Shown piece after piece: positions 6,394 to 15,727 of a stretch of 64,000 bases of DNA; within the stretch, counting starts at the first letter, position 1, and each line of letters begins with the position of its first letter. This stretch comes from Lachnospiraceae bacterium (GTDB lineage: Bacteria; Bacillota; Clostridia; Lachnospirales; Lachnospiraceae): positions 1-64,000 of the forward strand of contig JAGAFR010000040.1 in assembly GCA_017612555.1 (NCBI GenBank), in the 5' to 3' direction. The position numbers and the translations under genes are program-made. Under the pieces are notes generated by a model. That model had not been told where the DNA came from and searched no databases. It was given only the letters and a program-made list of their open reading frames with translations.

Positions 6394-8790
6394 ATGGAAA
6401 ATGTAAGGTATGATGCTTTTATAAGCTACAGACACTGCGAACTGGATTCGTTCATATCAGAAAACCTGCATAAAAAGCTTGAGAGTTATAAGCTTCCGGC
6501 ATCTGTTTTAAAAAAGATCGGAACCGGCAGGACAAAGATAGAGAGAGTATTTCGGGACGAAGCGGAACTGCCCCTTTCCGATAATCTGTCAGACCCCATC
6601 ACTCTGGCACTTGATAATTCCGAATTCCTGATTGTCATCTGCACACCGAGACTGAAGGAGTCCATGTGGTGTCGTAAAGAGATAGAGACATTCGTGAACA
6701 CTCACGACAGAAAGCACGTTCTCCTGGTACTTGCGGAAGGCGAGCCGGAAGAATCATTTCCGGATATCCTCATGTATGAAGATATAACCGCCAAGGATGA
6801 GAACGGAAATGATATCACGGTAAGAGTGGACAGGGAGCCGCTGGCTGCAGACTGCCGCGCAGAGAACAACCGGCAGAGGCTCAAAGCACTTGATAATGTC
6901 GTGCTCAAGCTCTGCGCTGCGATATTCGGCCTTAACTATGATGATCTGAGACAGCGCCACAGGGAGAGACAGATAAGAAGAAGGATCATAGCGATGTCGT
7001 CAGCGCTTGCGATCGTAAGTGTTTTTGCCGTAACGTGCCTTGCTTTTACCGTTAAGATAAGCAGGCAGAACAGAGTCATCAGTGATAAATATGCGGGGGC
7101 CATGGCATCCGTATCGGAAAACCTCCTGTCACAGGGACTTAGAAAAGATGCGATATATGCCGTCAGGAACGTACTGCCCGATAATGAAAAAGACGGATAT
7201 AACACGGATGCATATAATGCACTTGTACAAGCGATAGCACCGTATGAGACGGAAAAGTGTTATTTTCCGGCAGGGGATTTTCATGCGCCGCAGGATGTCC
7301 GGGGGTTTGATGTGTCGAATGACGGTGCATACGCGCTCATAAGATGTGAGGGATTTTTTTCGGTAAGGGACATATCGGAAGATAACGAAGTCTGCCGCGT
7401 TGAGAGCGAATTAAGCGATGCCACCTTATTCTCCGATGCCGGTGTGGTCTATATAGATGATAATCTTCGCGTGATGCAGCTGGATATCGCAACGGGCGAA
7501 GAGACAGTTCTTTCGGAAGAAGGGTATGATCTGTATTATGCCTCGGGCACGAAGACCTTGCTGGTGTTTTCTTCCGAAGGTATAACCGGATTAAAGGACG
7601 GAAGGGAAGACTTTAAGATCGCGCTTGATGCCGCGGGGATCGACGATGCGGACATGGAAGTGGAGAACGTATACATAACGGATGACGGAGCTTATGCTGC
7701 TTTTTCCGTATACGAATACGATGATATATGGTGCGGTATTATAGATATTTCGGCAGGAAAGCTTAAGAGTTGTCTGAAGGTTGAAGATGCTGACTGCGCA
7801 ATAGCATGTACAGACGGAAGCAGGATGTATATTTACTGTGAGAACGAGGGAGACTACACGGGTGTTGTAACTTCCGGATTGATGAAGGCTGTAGATACTT
7901 CGGGAAAAGAGACGGCCGTATGTGATATTCCCGGCAGCGGTTTTTATAAGATGCAGGAAGGTGATAACGGTATCATTCTTGTTTCGGACAGCCTCGCATA
8001 TGTTCTTGATGATGATCTTAACATACGGTCTGCCATAACAGGATACATGGATGCGGTATGTGTGCTTCCGGCAGAAGAAGGTTTTGTGATAGTGGATGCG
8101 CTCGGACGAATGTTCAGTGACAGCGTGTTTTCGAATGTTGACAGGACTTACAGCTTGTACGGGCATAATGATGATGCCATGATAAGCCATGCCGCATGCA
8201 CTGATGACAAGCTTTTTGTAAAATACGCAGATACTAACAGGATAGTCGAATACTCACCGGATGAGATCACCGCAAAAGTGATGAAGGATATCGGTGATGC
8301 AACCGGCTTTAACGGAAATTCCGATGCGGATATCGACATTTCGGATCTTGAGGGAATAGAAGATATAAGCGTGTTCTACAGGGCCGTATCAGGTGACGGA
8401 AAATACATTGCGGTAAATTCCAATGACGGGATACTGTTCATTTACGATACGTCAGACAAAAGAAAAGTTAAGGAGATATATGATTCGGATATCGTGCTGA
8501 TGCACGCTGTCTTTCCCTATCTGAAAAATGCTCATGTGTACATCATAGAGAACAGGGTTTTTGACGAGAACTTCAACATGATCTCAAGGCTTCCGAACGG
8601 CGCACTGGCGGCGATCGGAAAAGATCAGAAGAGTGTGGTTACAGGCTCGCCGTATTCATTGGATACGTACTACGAGATCACACTCATGTCATTTGATGAG
8701 ATGATACGTAAGGCCGATGATATATTGGGAGACTACGTACCGGGGGCTGACATCTGCGAGAAATACAATATCGATCACGCGGGAGAGTAA
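6394..8790 (+). CDS. TIR domain - transmembrane - beta-propeller-like protein
   Basis: A 798-residue protein. Residues 6-150 form a TIR domain beginning YDAFISYRHCELD, with SMWCRKEIETF holding the Glu (about E96) that occupies the NADase catalytic position in active bacterial TIRs. A long basic helix (RQRHRERQIRRR) leads to one transmembrane segment at about 205-225. The C-terminal 550 residues contain repeated beta-rich units typical of a WD40/quinoprotein-like propeller (for example ISNDGAY-, ITDDGAY-, VSGDGKY-type turns), predicted outside the membrane. Known bacterial TIR proteins hydrolyse NAD or make cyclic ADP-ribose signals; here an external sensor controlling an internal TIR is inferred. 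The 3' end overlaps the convergent DHH gene by 16 bases. Confidence 0.8.
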   Translation: MENVRYDAFISYRHCELDSFISENLHKKLESYKLPASVLKKIGTGRTKIERVFRDEAELPLSDNLSDPITLALDNSEFLIVICTPRLKESMWCRKEIETFVNTHDRKHVLLVLAEGEPEESFPDILMYEDITAKDENGNDITVRVDREPLAADCRAENNRQRLKALDNVVLKLCAAIFGLNYDDLRQRHRERQIRRRIIAMSSALAIVSVFAVTCLAFTVKISRQNRVISDKYAGAMASVSENLLSQGLRKDAIYAVRNVLPDNEKDGYNTDAYNALVQAIAPYETEKCYFPAGDFHAPQDVRGFDVSNDGAYALIRCEGFFSVRDISEDNEVCRVESELSDATLFSDAGVVYIDDNLRVMQLDIATGEETVLSEEGYDLYYASGTKTLLVFSSEGITGLKDGREDFKIALDAAGIDDADMEVENVYITDDGAYAAFSVYEYDDIWCGIIDISAGKLKSCLKVEDADCAIACTDGSRMYIYCENEGDYTGVVTSGLMKAVDTSGKETAVCDIPGSGFYKMQEGDNGIILVSDSLAYVLDDDLNIRSAITGYMDAVCVLPAEEGFVIVDALGRMFSDSVFSNVDRTYSLYGHNDDAMISHAACTDDKLFVKYADTNRIVEYSPDEITAKVMKDIGDATGFNGNSDADIDISDLEGIEDISVFYRAVSGDGKYIAVNSNDGILFIYDTSDKRKVKEIYDSDIVLMHAVFPYLKNAHVYIIENRVFDENFNMISRLPNGALAAIGKDQKSVVTGSPYSLDTYYEITLMSFDEMIRKADDILGDYVPGADICEKYNIDHAGE

Positions 8791-10268
8791 GTGATGTCAA
8801 AGATGTCCTTACGGATGATATAAAAATCATGCAGATCATCCTCGCGGCAGGCTATGTAATCGCCCATTTCGCCTTTCATATATTTTTCTTCATACCACTT
8901 GGTGAACAGCTTGACGTTTTTATCAAGCTTAGCTGCCATGATATAAGACGATCCTGTGGGAATACATGACAATATGTGCTCGTACAGGTCGTACACCCTT
9001 CCGTCCGGCTCGGCATATATCCTTGGCGTATATTCGAGCTTCCTGTCATAAGGTGCAGCGATCTTTTGGTAACTGGTGTCAAATTTCGATATCGCCATCG
9101 GGTACACTTCTCCGAGAATACCGACCATCAGGTAAAAGCTTCCGTCAACTACAAGATCCGTATCTCCCTCGAGAGTACGTATCTTTATGCGGGTATTTTT
9201 TTCAAGAAAAGTCGTGGGATCGATGTACCCGAGAGTAAGCTGATTTTTTCCGTATTTGGCAAAGACGGACATATCCGGTTCATATTCCGCGGCAAATATT
9301 ATGCTGAACGATTCGAAGTACTGACGTATAGCCATATCAAGGTATTCTTTTATCGAAGTATCGGGATATTTTACCCCAAGCTTATCTTCACTGATAAAGC
9401 CGCCGGCTTTAAAATCATGTCCGCCGCCCGATCCTACACCGTCGGTTATTGCTTTTACAAAATCATCTGCCATGACTTCCCTTGTGCAGCTTCTGATTGA
9501 CAGTTTGTATCCTCCCGATACATGCCCGTAGGCAACGACTACGTTAAATTCCGCAACCTGAAGAGCCATATCGCTTATGATCCCGAGAATATTAGGATCG
9601 CAGTCATCGGCTTTAAGAAGACCGCAGCTGTAATTGCTGATACACGCATATCCTGCAAGAGCTTCTCCGGTTATACGCATTTCTTCGAGCGAGATGTTGC
9701 TGTTTGTAAACAGTCTTATCTGGGCTTCATTTATAATCAGACAGTCGCGCATATCCTTATCAAGCGGATGGGACAGCTCGGAAAAGCTTCCGGTATCAGT
9801 CATAAGGCCGTAATACAGGGCTGTGCACACGGCTCTGTCGGACAGCACGTCGTACCCTTCATCAAGCATGAGCTTCCATACAAGAGTAGAGCAGCTGCCG
9901 AGTTCGGGATGTATCTCGGAAAGTGCAAGCTCGCTCGTGCCGTTGTGATGGTCGATGATTGCGATATCATCGGCTTCAAGGCGTGTCACGTTTCCCTGTC
10001 CGTACTGGCAGTCGGAGGTGATAAGAAGCCCGTCTACTTTTCCGGCATCGGGAGCATAGTATGAAACCGGTATCTTAAGCTCGCTGATCATCAGAAGCAG
10101 GTTCGTTTTTTTGATCCTGTACTGGCCGCTGTAAATGATGCGAACATCTTTTCCTATTTGTTCGAAATATCTGTACAGTCCATATGCCGAAGCCAGAGCA
10201 TCCGGATCCGGATTATCATGGCACTGGATGGTTATCTTGTTGAAATTCTCAAGGTCTTTAAGACGCAT
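8775..10268 (-). CDS. DHH/DHHA1 phosphoesterase (NrnA-like) with C-terminal extension
   Basis: A 497-residue protein. Residues 1-320 match the DHH-DHHA1 family: CHDNPDPDALASA near residue 16, TSDCQYG, IIDHHNGTS (the DHH motif), and GSGGGHDFKAGG of the DHHA1 domain. Family members are manganese-dependent phosphodiesterases that degrade nanoRNA, pAp or cyclic dinucleotides. The usual NrnA-type length is about 320 residues, so the 175-residue C-terminal region is an extra module that I do not recognise. GGGAG seven bases before the ATG supports the start. In this neighbourhood, rich in cAMP and c-di-GMP enzymes, a role in nucleotide-signal turnover is plausible but unproven. Confidence 0.85.
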   Translation of the reverse strand: MRLKDLENFNKITIQCHDNPDPDALASAYGLYRYFEQIGKDVRIIYSGQYRIKKTNLLLMISELKIPVSYYAPDAGKVDGLLITSDCQYGQGNVTRLEADDIAIIDHHNGTSELALSEIHPELGSCSTLVWKLMLDEGYDVLSDRAVCTALYYGLMTDTGSFSELSHPLDKDMRDCLIINEAQIRLFTNSNISLEEMRITGEALAGYACISNYSCGLLKADDCDPNILGIISDMALQVAEFNVVVAYGHVSGGYKLSIRSCTREVMADDFVKAITDGVGSGGGHDFKAGGFISEDKLGVKYPDTSIKEYLDMAIRQYFESFSIIFAAEYEPDMSVFAKYGKNQLTLGYIDPTTFLEKNTRIKIRTLEGDTDLVVDGSFYLMVGILGEVYPMAISKFDTSYQKIAAPYDRKLEYTPRIYAEPDGRVYDLYEHILSCIPTGSSYIMAAKLDKNVKLFTKWYEEKYMKGEMGDYIACREDDLHDFYIIRKDIFDITYSPA

Positions 10269-10309
10269 GCCGCACTCCCGTATTAGAATTCTGGTTATCT
10301 GCCAAACAT

Positions 10310-10337
10310 GTTACATTGTATATTTTTCGAATGTAAC
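10310..10337. repeat. Inverted repeat in the divergent DHH/FecR intergenic region
   Basis: GTTACATT (10310-10317) and AATGTAAC (10330-10337) are perfect arms with a 12-base spacer, about 45-70 bases upstream of the DHH start. It is a candidate operator. The rest of 10269-10418 holds the promoter below and nothing else seen. Confidence 0.4.
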
Positions 10338-10378
10338 CGTCAATATTTGAATACACCTGTCTTTAAGCGTTGTCGGCA

Positions 10379-10407
10379 TTGACAATTGCTGCATGGAATA
10401 CTACACT
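10379..10407 (+). promoter_or_regulatory. Candidate promoter of the FecR-cyclase operon
   Basis: TTGACA (10379-10384) and TACACT (10402-10407) are 17 bases apart. Transcription would start around 10414, only a few bases before the ATG at 10419, which has no ribosome binding site. This would give an almost leaderless mRNA. Confidence 0.45.
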
Positions 10408-10418
10408 TAAAAATAGTT

Positions 10419-12551
10419 ATGTATACCAAATTCATTAAACCCATATGTACGATCGTTGCCGTGGTATTGATGATGGCAGCCATACCGGCCACCTTTTATG
10501 CGGCGGAAGCGATCGGCTCAAGGATCGAAATTGAAAAGATAGACGGAACAGCTTACATAGTCAAGCCGTCCGGTAAGAAGACAGAAGCCCGTGCGGGCGT
10601 GAAACTCTCTGCCAAGGAGAGCCTTCAGACCGCAATGGGCTCTTATGCATTTCTGGGCATAGATGACGATAAGGTCATCAAGGTCGATGAGCTGTCGCAG
10701 ATCAATATAGTCAAAAAGAGTAACAAGCTTAGCGTCAACATTGAAGAAGGCAGCATCATGTTTGAGGTAAAGAACAAGATACCCGAAACATGCGAAATGG
10801 ATCTGAATGCCTCAACGATGGCGATGAGCATAAGAGGTACCGCAGGCGTTATCGGTCTTCGAAGGATAGGCGACAATATAGTATCGGTTGCGGAACTTGT
10901 CGACGGCAAGGTGGATATGACATACAACGATATCGCCGGAAAGGGTCGAAACTTCACCCTCTGGGGAGGAGAATCAGCCCTTCATAAGGATGGTGCCGAC
11001 ACCGTGGAGCGTGACCTTATAGACATTACGGAGTTTCCGGGATTTGCTGCGGTAGAGCTTGCGGATAATCCGGAGCTTTGTGAGAAAATGCTGGAAAAGA
11101 GCGGACTTAATGCCAAGTGGCCCATTGAGCATGCTCAGGAACTTCTTGAAAGAGGACAGGCGCATAACAGGGAGTGTTACTATGATGTGTTTGAGCCGGG
11201 TAACACACATTCGGTCGCTTCGCTGAAAGGGTATGTTGATTCCGTTATGAATCTGGCTCTTGATTCGGATCTTACGGAACCTTCGCCTACTCCGTATCCG
11301 ATGCCGGAAGAAGATACGCACGAAACTGTGGTGCCGGTTCAGACACCCGTAAGAACTGAACCCACTCCGGTAGATGAGAATCTGAAAAAATACGGACGGC
11401 CGATCGCAACAGCTACACCGGCGCCTGACGGATACAGCGGTCCCAACACGATCTCCTGGGATGAGTACGCAAACAGGAACAGGAAAAATGAAAACAACGG
11501 CAGCGATGACAGGCATAATGAGAATAACGGAGGCGGTATCACCGAGAGAGTTGAGCCGCGTCCTGCTCCGAACTATGAATACAGGGATTACGGCGGCGTT
11601 GTAAACCCGTCTTCTTCATCATCCTCTTACGTTAATACGCAAGGTACAGGCGGCTCGTCCAATAACAATTCGGGTCCGGATCCGTACGGCGATGATGATG
11701 ACAGTTCAAGTTCTTCATCAAAGAAAAAGACACCGACGCCCACACCGACACCGGAGCCTACTCCTACGGAAGAGCCTACCGAAGAATTCCTGGTACGTTT
11801 CTTTGATTCGAAGGCTGATGTACCCACACAGCCTATCAAGGAAATGTACGTCAAGAAGGGTGAATATGCGGTACCACCTGAAGATCCCGTTCACGAGGGA
11901 TTCAAGTTTACCGGGTGGGATCCTGATCGCGTGAATGAGCCTATATATAAAATGACCAACTTCTATGCGGTATATGAAGAAAAGAAAACTCCAACGGTAA
12001 GTCTGCGCGTATGGGATCAGGTTGCAACATTGTCCCCAATAGACATTGATGGAACGGATGACCCATATGAACTAATTAAGGAAGAAGATAGGGTATATAG
12101 AGACGTATCTAATTATGTATATGCTGAAGATTATAATACAATTTATATTAGTAAAGAAAGCATATGCAGTCTTCTAAACTATCCAGACTGTTATTTCAGA
12201 CCGTGTTTCAGCGACACGGGCTATATGTTTGCACCGGAAAGTGATCTTGAAAAGGCTCTGGATGAAATATCGGAATGGTATTCGAAACGTGGACTGGAAG
12301 ATGTATACGAAGATATTGGATTTGAACTGATACCGCATTACAGGACTCATATTATAGATTCGGAGGGAGAATATGATAATTGGGCCTGGTATGGAGTGGT
12401 GATCGATCTGAATGCGAGTGAAAAGCAGGGGCACAAGTTTTCGCACTGGAAAGTGGATCCGGGATATGAGGTTTATTGGAATGATGTTAAGAACTGTTAT
12501 CAATACAGGGTTAAAAATCATGATGTAGTCATAGAAGCGGTTTATGATTAA
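10419..12551 (+). CDS. Secreted FecR-domain protein with Thr-Pro linker and InlB-type repeats
   Basis: A 710-residue secreted protein. An uncleaved or cleaved signal segment (residues 8-28) precedes a FecR-type domain (about 35-190: KIDGTAYIVKPSGKK, then SIRGTAGVIGL, the hallmark of the fold). A low-complexity middle is rich in Pro, Thr, Ser, Asn and Asp, including a TPTPTPEPT linker. From about residue 465 there is an InlB B-type repeat (VRFFDSK...F-T-G-W-D-P). FecR domains often work with signalling partners; here the next gene, overlapping by eight bases, is a CHASE2 cyclase. The stretch 12040-12180 is markedly AT-rich with different codons, suggesting recombination. No LPXTG or transmembrane tail is seen. 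Confidence 0.8.
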   Translation: MYTKFIKPICTIVAVVLMMAAIPATFYAAEAIGSRIEIEKIDGTAYIVKPSGKKTEARAGVKLSAKESLQTAMGSYAFLGIDDDKVIKVDELSQINIVKKSNKLSVNIEEGSIMFEVKNKIPETCEMDLNASTMAMSIRGTAGVIGLRRIGDNIVSVAELVDGKVDMTYNDIAGKGRNFTLWGGESALHKDGADTVERDLIDITEFPGFAAVELADNPELCEKMLEKSGLNAKWPIEHAQELLERGQAHNRECYYDVFEPGNTHSVASLKGYVDSVMNLALDSDLTEPSPTPYPMPEEDTHETVVPVQTPVRTEPTPVDENLKKYGRPIATATPAPDGYSGPNTISWDEYANRNRKNENNGSDDRHNENNGGGITERVEPRPAPNYEYRDYGGVVNPSSSSSSYVNTQGTGGSSNNNSGPDPYGDDDDSSSSSSKKKTPTPTPTPEPTPTEEPTEEFLVRFFDSKADVPTQPIKEMYVKKGEYAVPPEDPVHEGFKFTGWDPDRVNEPIYKMTNFYAVYEEKKTPTVSLRVWDQVATLSPIDIDGTDDPYELIKEEDRVYRDVSNYVYAEDYNTIYISKESICSLLNYPDCYFRPCFSDTGYMFAPESDLEKALDEISEWYSKRGLEDVYEDIGFELIPHYRTHIIDSEGEYDNWAWYGVVIDLNASEKQGHKFSHWKVDPGYEVYWNDVKNCYQYRVKNHDVVIEAVYD

Positions 12552-14358
12552 TAATAGAAAGACTTTAAAGATCATAATTGCATTTGCCGCAGCCATGACA
12601 GCGGTTGCGGTTTATATGTCCGGAATCCTTCTCGGCACCGCGAACCGTGTTAACGACAGGTTTTACCAGCGTGGGAACGTGCGCAGCGGTGTTGTCTCCA
12701 TCATCCAGATAGACGAGAGAAGCCTTGATGTTCTCGGCCCTTATCAGACATGGACGAGGGACTATGTGGCGGAGGCGATAGAGAAGCTGAACGAAAATGC
12801 AGACACAGCCCCTGCTGTTATAGGTGTTGACGTACTCTATATAGGGAATACGAGCGAAGAAGCGGATGCGCACCTTGTGAACGCAGCGGGCATCAGGGAT
12901 AATGTCGTATTCGGCTCATATGTAAATGTGGGAACCGAACTGTTTGAAAATGACGGAGCCTACGCCCTTCAGAAAACGATAACTCTTTTTGAAGAACCTT
13001 TCGAAGCGCTGGAAGAGGTAAGCTCACAGGGAGTGGTCAACGGATTCTATGACAGGGACGGAGTCATAAGACACGGCCTGTTATCCGTTAACGTTCCCGA
13101 CGGAAGGACGATCCCCTCTTTTGCATATGAGATATGCAGAAAATACGGGCAGCACATCGGAGAGGACATCGCACCTCCGAAGCTCAATGAGAATGGTTTC
13201 TGGTATATTGATTTTACCGATTATGCCGGAGGATATTCGGATTCTTTTTCGCTTTGCGATCTGATAAACGGTGATATCCCGGCAGATTATTTTACCGACG
13301 GTATCGTTCTTATCGGTCCGTATGCGGAAGGACTGATGGACAGTTATACGGTCGCTATAGACCGCGCATATGATATGTACGGTGTTGAGATACACGCCAA
13401 CATGATCGATGCGATGCTTGACGGAAGATACAAGACAGAAGCAGCCGGATGGCTGATGGCTGTGATCATAGCCGCGTTCACGTTCTGCAGCGTTATGATA
13501 GCGGGAGGCAGCAGGACCGAGAAGGGGATAGTATATGCGGCTGTTGCATGTATCGGATATCCGCTGCTGTGTGTATTTCTCTACGGGAAAGGTTATGTAC
13601 TTGACATACTGTACGTTCCGTTGTTTGTTGCTGCGGTAACGATAGTGAACATAGTGATCCACTATATAACGGCAACCATCGAGAAGAAAAAAGTCGAGGG
13701 AACATTTAAGAGATATGTGGCTCCCGAGATCGTTGATGACATATTAAAACAGGGAATGGACACCATAAAGCTCGGCGGAGAAGCAGTCGACTGTGCGATA
13801 CTGTTTGTCGACATAAGAGGCTTTACTACGATGTCCGAATCAATGGAGCCTGAGCAGGTGGTGGAGATACTTAACCGATATCTTGAGCTGACCAGCAGCT
13901 CCATATTCCGATTCGGAGGAACGCTTGATAAGTTCATAGGAGATGCGACGATGGCCATATTCGGCGCACCGCTTCCCATGGATGATTATGTGTTTGCCGC
14001 CGTGTGTGCCGCAAATGACATGGTGGAAAGATCCCACGATCTTGCAAAAGAGCTTGAGGAGAAGTTCGGAAGATCGGTAAGCTTTGGGGTCGGCGTGCAC
14101 TGCGGAAAAGCAGTTGTGGGAAACATCGGTACCGACAGAAGGATGGATTACACAGCGATAGGAGATACGGTCAATACAGCCGCAAGACTTGAAGCAAACG
14201 CACCAAAGGATACTGTATATATCAGTAAACGTGTTGTTGAAGCGCTGGGAGACAGGATCGAATATGAATCGGTGGGGAATATCCCCCTCAAGGGAAAGAG
14301 CGAGCAGCTTGAAGTCTTCAGACTGATTAGGATAGCGGACGAAAGCGCAAAGGAGTAG
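12544..14358 (+). CDS. CHASE2-domain class III adenylate cyclase
   Basis: A 604-residue membrane enzyme. An N-terminal transmembrane helix (10-28) leads to an extracytoplasmic CHASE2 sensor (about 35-295), then three transmembrane helices (about 300-380) and a class III cyclase domain (400-595). Catalytic residues are complete: metal-binding D423 in FVDIRGFT and D467 in KFIGDA, adenine-recognising K463 and D535 (MDYTAIGD), and transition-state N544 and R548 in NTAARLE. The Lys/Asp pair predicts cAMP rather than cGMP. It starts inside the FecR gene and is followed four bases later by a cNMP-binding protein, giving a sensor-synthase-receptor operon. This is inferred from order and overlap. Confidence 0.92.
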   Translation: MINNRKTLKIIIAFAAAMTAVAVYMSGILLGTANRVNDRFYQRGNVRSGVVSIIQIDERSLDVLGPYQTWTRDYVAEAIEKLNENADTAPAVIGVDVLYIGNTSEEADAHLVNAAGIRDNVVFGSYVNVGTELFENDGAYALQKTITLFEEPFEALEEVSSQGVVNGFYDRDGVIRHGLLSVNVPDGRTIPSFAYEICRKYGQHIGEDIAPPKLNENGFWYIDFTDYAGGYSDSFSLCDLINGDIPADYFTDGIVLIGPYAEGLMDSYTVAIDRAYDMYGVEIHANMIDAMLDGRYKTEAAGWLMAVIIAAFTFCSVMIAGGSRTEKGIVYAAVACIGYPLLCVFLYGKGYVLDILYVPLFVAAVTIVNIVIHYITATIEKKKVEGTFKRYVAPEIVDDILKQGMDTIKLGGEAVDCAILFVDIRGFTTMSESMEPEQVVEILNRYLELTSSSIFRFGGTLDKFIGDATMAIFGAPLPMDDYVFAAVCAANDMVERSHDLAKELEEKFGRSVSFGVGVHCGKAVVGNIGTDRRMDYTAIGDTVNTAARLEANAPKDTVYISKRVVEALGDRIEYESVGNIPLKGKSEQLEVFRLIRIADESAKE

Positions 14359-14362
14359 TGTG

Positions 14363-14923
14363 ATGGACATAGACAAACTGGCAAAATGCGGAAAGGTCAG
14401 ATACTTTAACGCTGACAGCTTTATTGTCATAGAAGGCAATGAAGGTTCGACGGCTTTTCTCGTGCTTAAGGGTTTTGTCGGAGTGGTTCTTGGCACGTTT
14501 AAAGATAAGAACAGGATCGTTGCGAGGATCGATGAGGGCTCTTTCTTCGGGGAAATGTCGATGCTTGAAGGCGCACCCAGAAGCGCGACAGTCATGGCGG
14601 GAGGCGGTGGTGTCACCGTACTTGAGATCGGAAAAGATGATTTTCTAAAGCTCATGAAGACAGAACCGGAACTTGCATTCAAGCTTTTGAAGACGCTTTA
14701 CAATCGTATAGAGGATACGCTCAACGGATCCGACAGATATATGGTGGCATATGCGGCCGAGGTCAGAAGAGACAAGACATACAAAGAGATAAGCGCTATC
14801 GATCTTGATCAGTTTAAAGTGATAGTGGCTCAGAGGGAAGATTATGTACTGAAGCTCCTGACATACATGTCGCATACGCTGACCAAGATAAACAGGGAAC
14901 TGATGAGAAGGACTTCGATGTAA
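14363..14923 (+). CDS. Cyclic-nucleotide-binding domain protein (cAMP receptor without HTH)
   Basis: A 186-residue protein. Residues 10-125 form a cNMP-binding beta-roll; the phosphate-binding cassette GSFFGEMSMLEGAPRSAT has the conserved Gly-Glu and Arg-Ser-Ala-Thr that contact the ribose phosphate of cAMP. The remaining 60 residues are helical and show no recognisable helix-turn-helix, so it is not a standard CRP regulator. AGGAG at 14351-14355 supports ATG 14363. Lying directly after the adenylate cyclase, it is the obvious effector, perhaps acting through a protein partner. Confidence 0.88.
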   Translation: MDIDKLAKCGKVRYFNADSFIVIEGNEGSTAFLVLKGFVGVVLGTFKDKNRIVARIDEGSFFGEMSMLEGAPRSATVMAGGGGVTVLEIGKDDFLKLMKTEPELAFKLLKTLYNRIEDTLNGSDRYMVAYAAEVRRDKTYKEISAIDLDQFKVIVAQREDYVLKLLTYMSHTLTKINRELMRRTSM

Positions 14924-14938
14924 AAGGATAGGAGCAGG

Positions 14939-15727
14939 ATGATAGATAAGCTTTATCTGATCCCCGACCCAAACGACATAAAACGCTCGGAAGAGATCGC
15001 AGACAGGTGGGGAGCCGCATTTGAATACAATGATTTTTTTGATCCTAAGCTTCTTGATGACGAGACGGAACTTCGAAGAAGGATAGAAGCTTACAGGGAT
15101 CATTCCAAGAAAAATCTCGGTGATAATCTTCACGGTGTTTTTTATGATATCTGTCTTAACAGCTGTGACCGGAAGATCAGGGAAATATCGGAAAGGCGAG
15201 TGGACTCATCGATGACCATAGCCCGCAAGTTGAACTGCAGGAAAGTCATTTTCCATACAAACTTCATTCCCGGGTTTATCCCTGATTTCTATGTAAACGG
15301 CTGGGTGAACATGAATGCGGACTATTACAAAAAGGTGTGCGCTGCATATCCCGATATGACCGTCTGCGTTGAAAATATGTTTGATTTTAAACCCGATATG
15401 CTGCTGCTCCTTGCCAAGGAGATGGCTGATGTTGATAATTTTGCGGTGTGCTTTGACGTGGCGCATATAAATGTCCACGGGGAGCGTTGTGAGGATTGGA
15501 TCAGGGACCTGGCTCCTTATATCAGACATCTTCATATCAATGACAATGACGGGGTTGCCGACCTTCATCTTCCGGTCGGGGATGGCTGCGTTGATTGGAA
15601 AGAATTCTTTGATACCGTGGACAGGTATGGCATAGATTCGGGAATGCTCATAGAAGTAAGAGGACTTGATGATTTTGAAAAGTCCATGAGGTATCTGATA
15701 CAGAGGGGCTTTGTTCATGAGCGCTGA
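14939..15727 (+). CDS. Sugar phosphate isomerase/epimerase-like TIM-barrel protein
   Basis: A 262-residue protein with the AP-endonuclease-2/xylose-isomerase-like TIM-barrel pattern: VIFHTNFIPG, VCVENMFDF (metal-binding Glu), VCFDVAHINVHG (Asp and His), IRHLHINDNDG (His/Asp), and a late LIEVRG Glu. These positions bind a divalent metal in sugar isomerases and endonuclease IV relatives. Substrate cannot be named from sequence. GGAG at 14931-14934 precedes the start. It follows the cNMP protein by 15 bases and its end overlaps the sortase gene by 11 bases, so it is likely cotranscribed with both neighbours. Confidence 0.75.
   Translation: MIDKLYLIPDPNDIKRSEEIADRWGAAFEYNDFFDPKLLDDETELRRRIEAYRDHSKKNLGDNLHGVFYDICLNSCDRKIREISERRVDSSMTIARKLNCRKVIFHTNFIPGFIPDFYVNGWVNMNADYYKKVCAAYPDMTVCVENMFDFKPDMLLLLAKEMADVDNFAVCFDVAHINVHGERCEDWIRDLAPYIRHLHINDNDGVADLHLPVGDGCVDWKEFFDTVDRYGIDSGMLIEVRGLDDFEKSMRYLIQRGFVHER

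Noticed and set aside
9522..10064. Plus-strand 180-codon frame opposite the DHH gene
   Set aside because: It is antisense to conserved DHH motifs and lacks translation signals.
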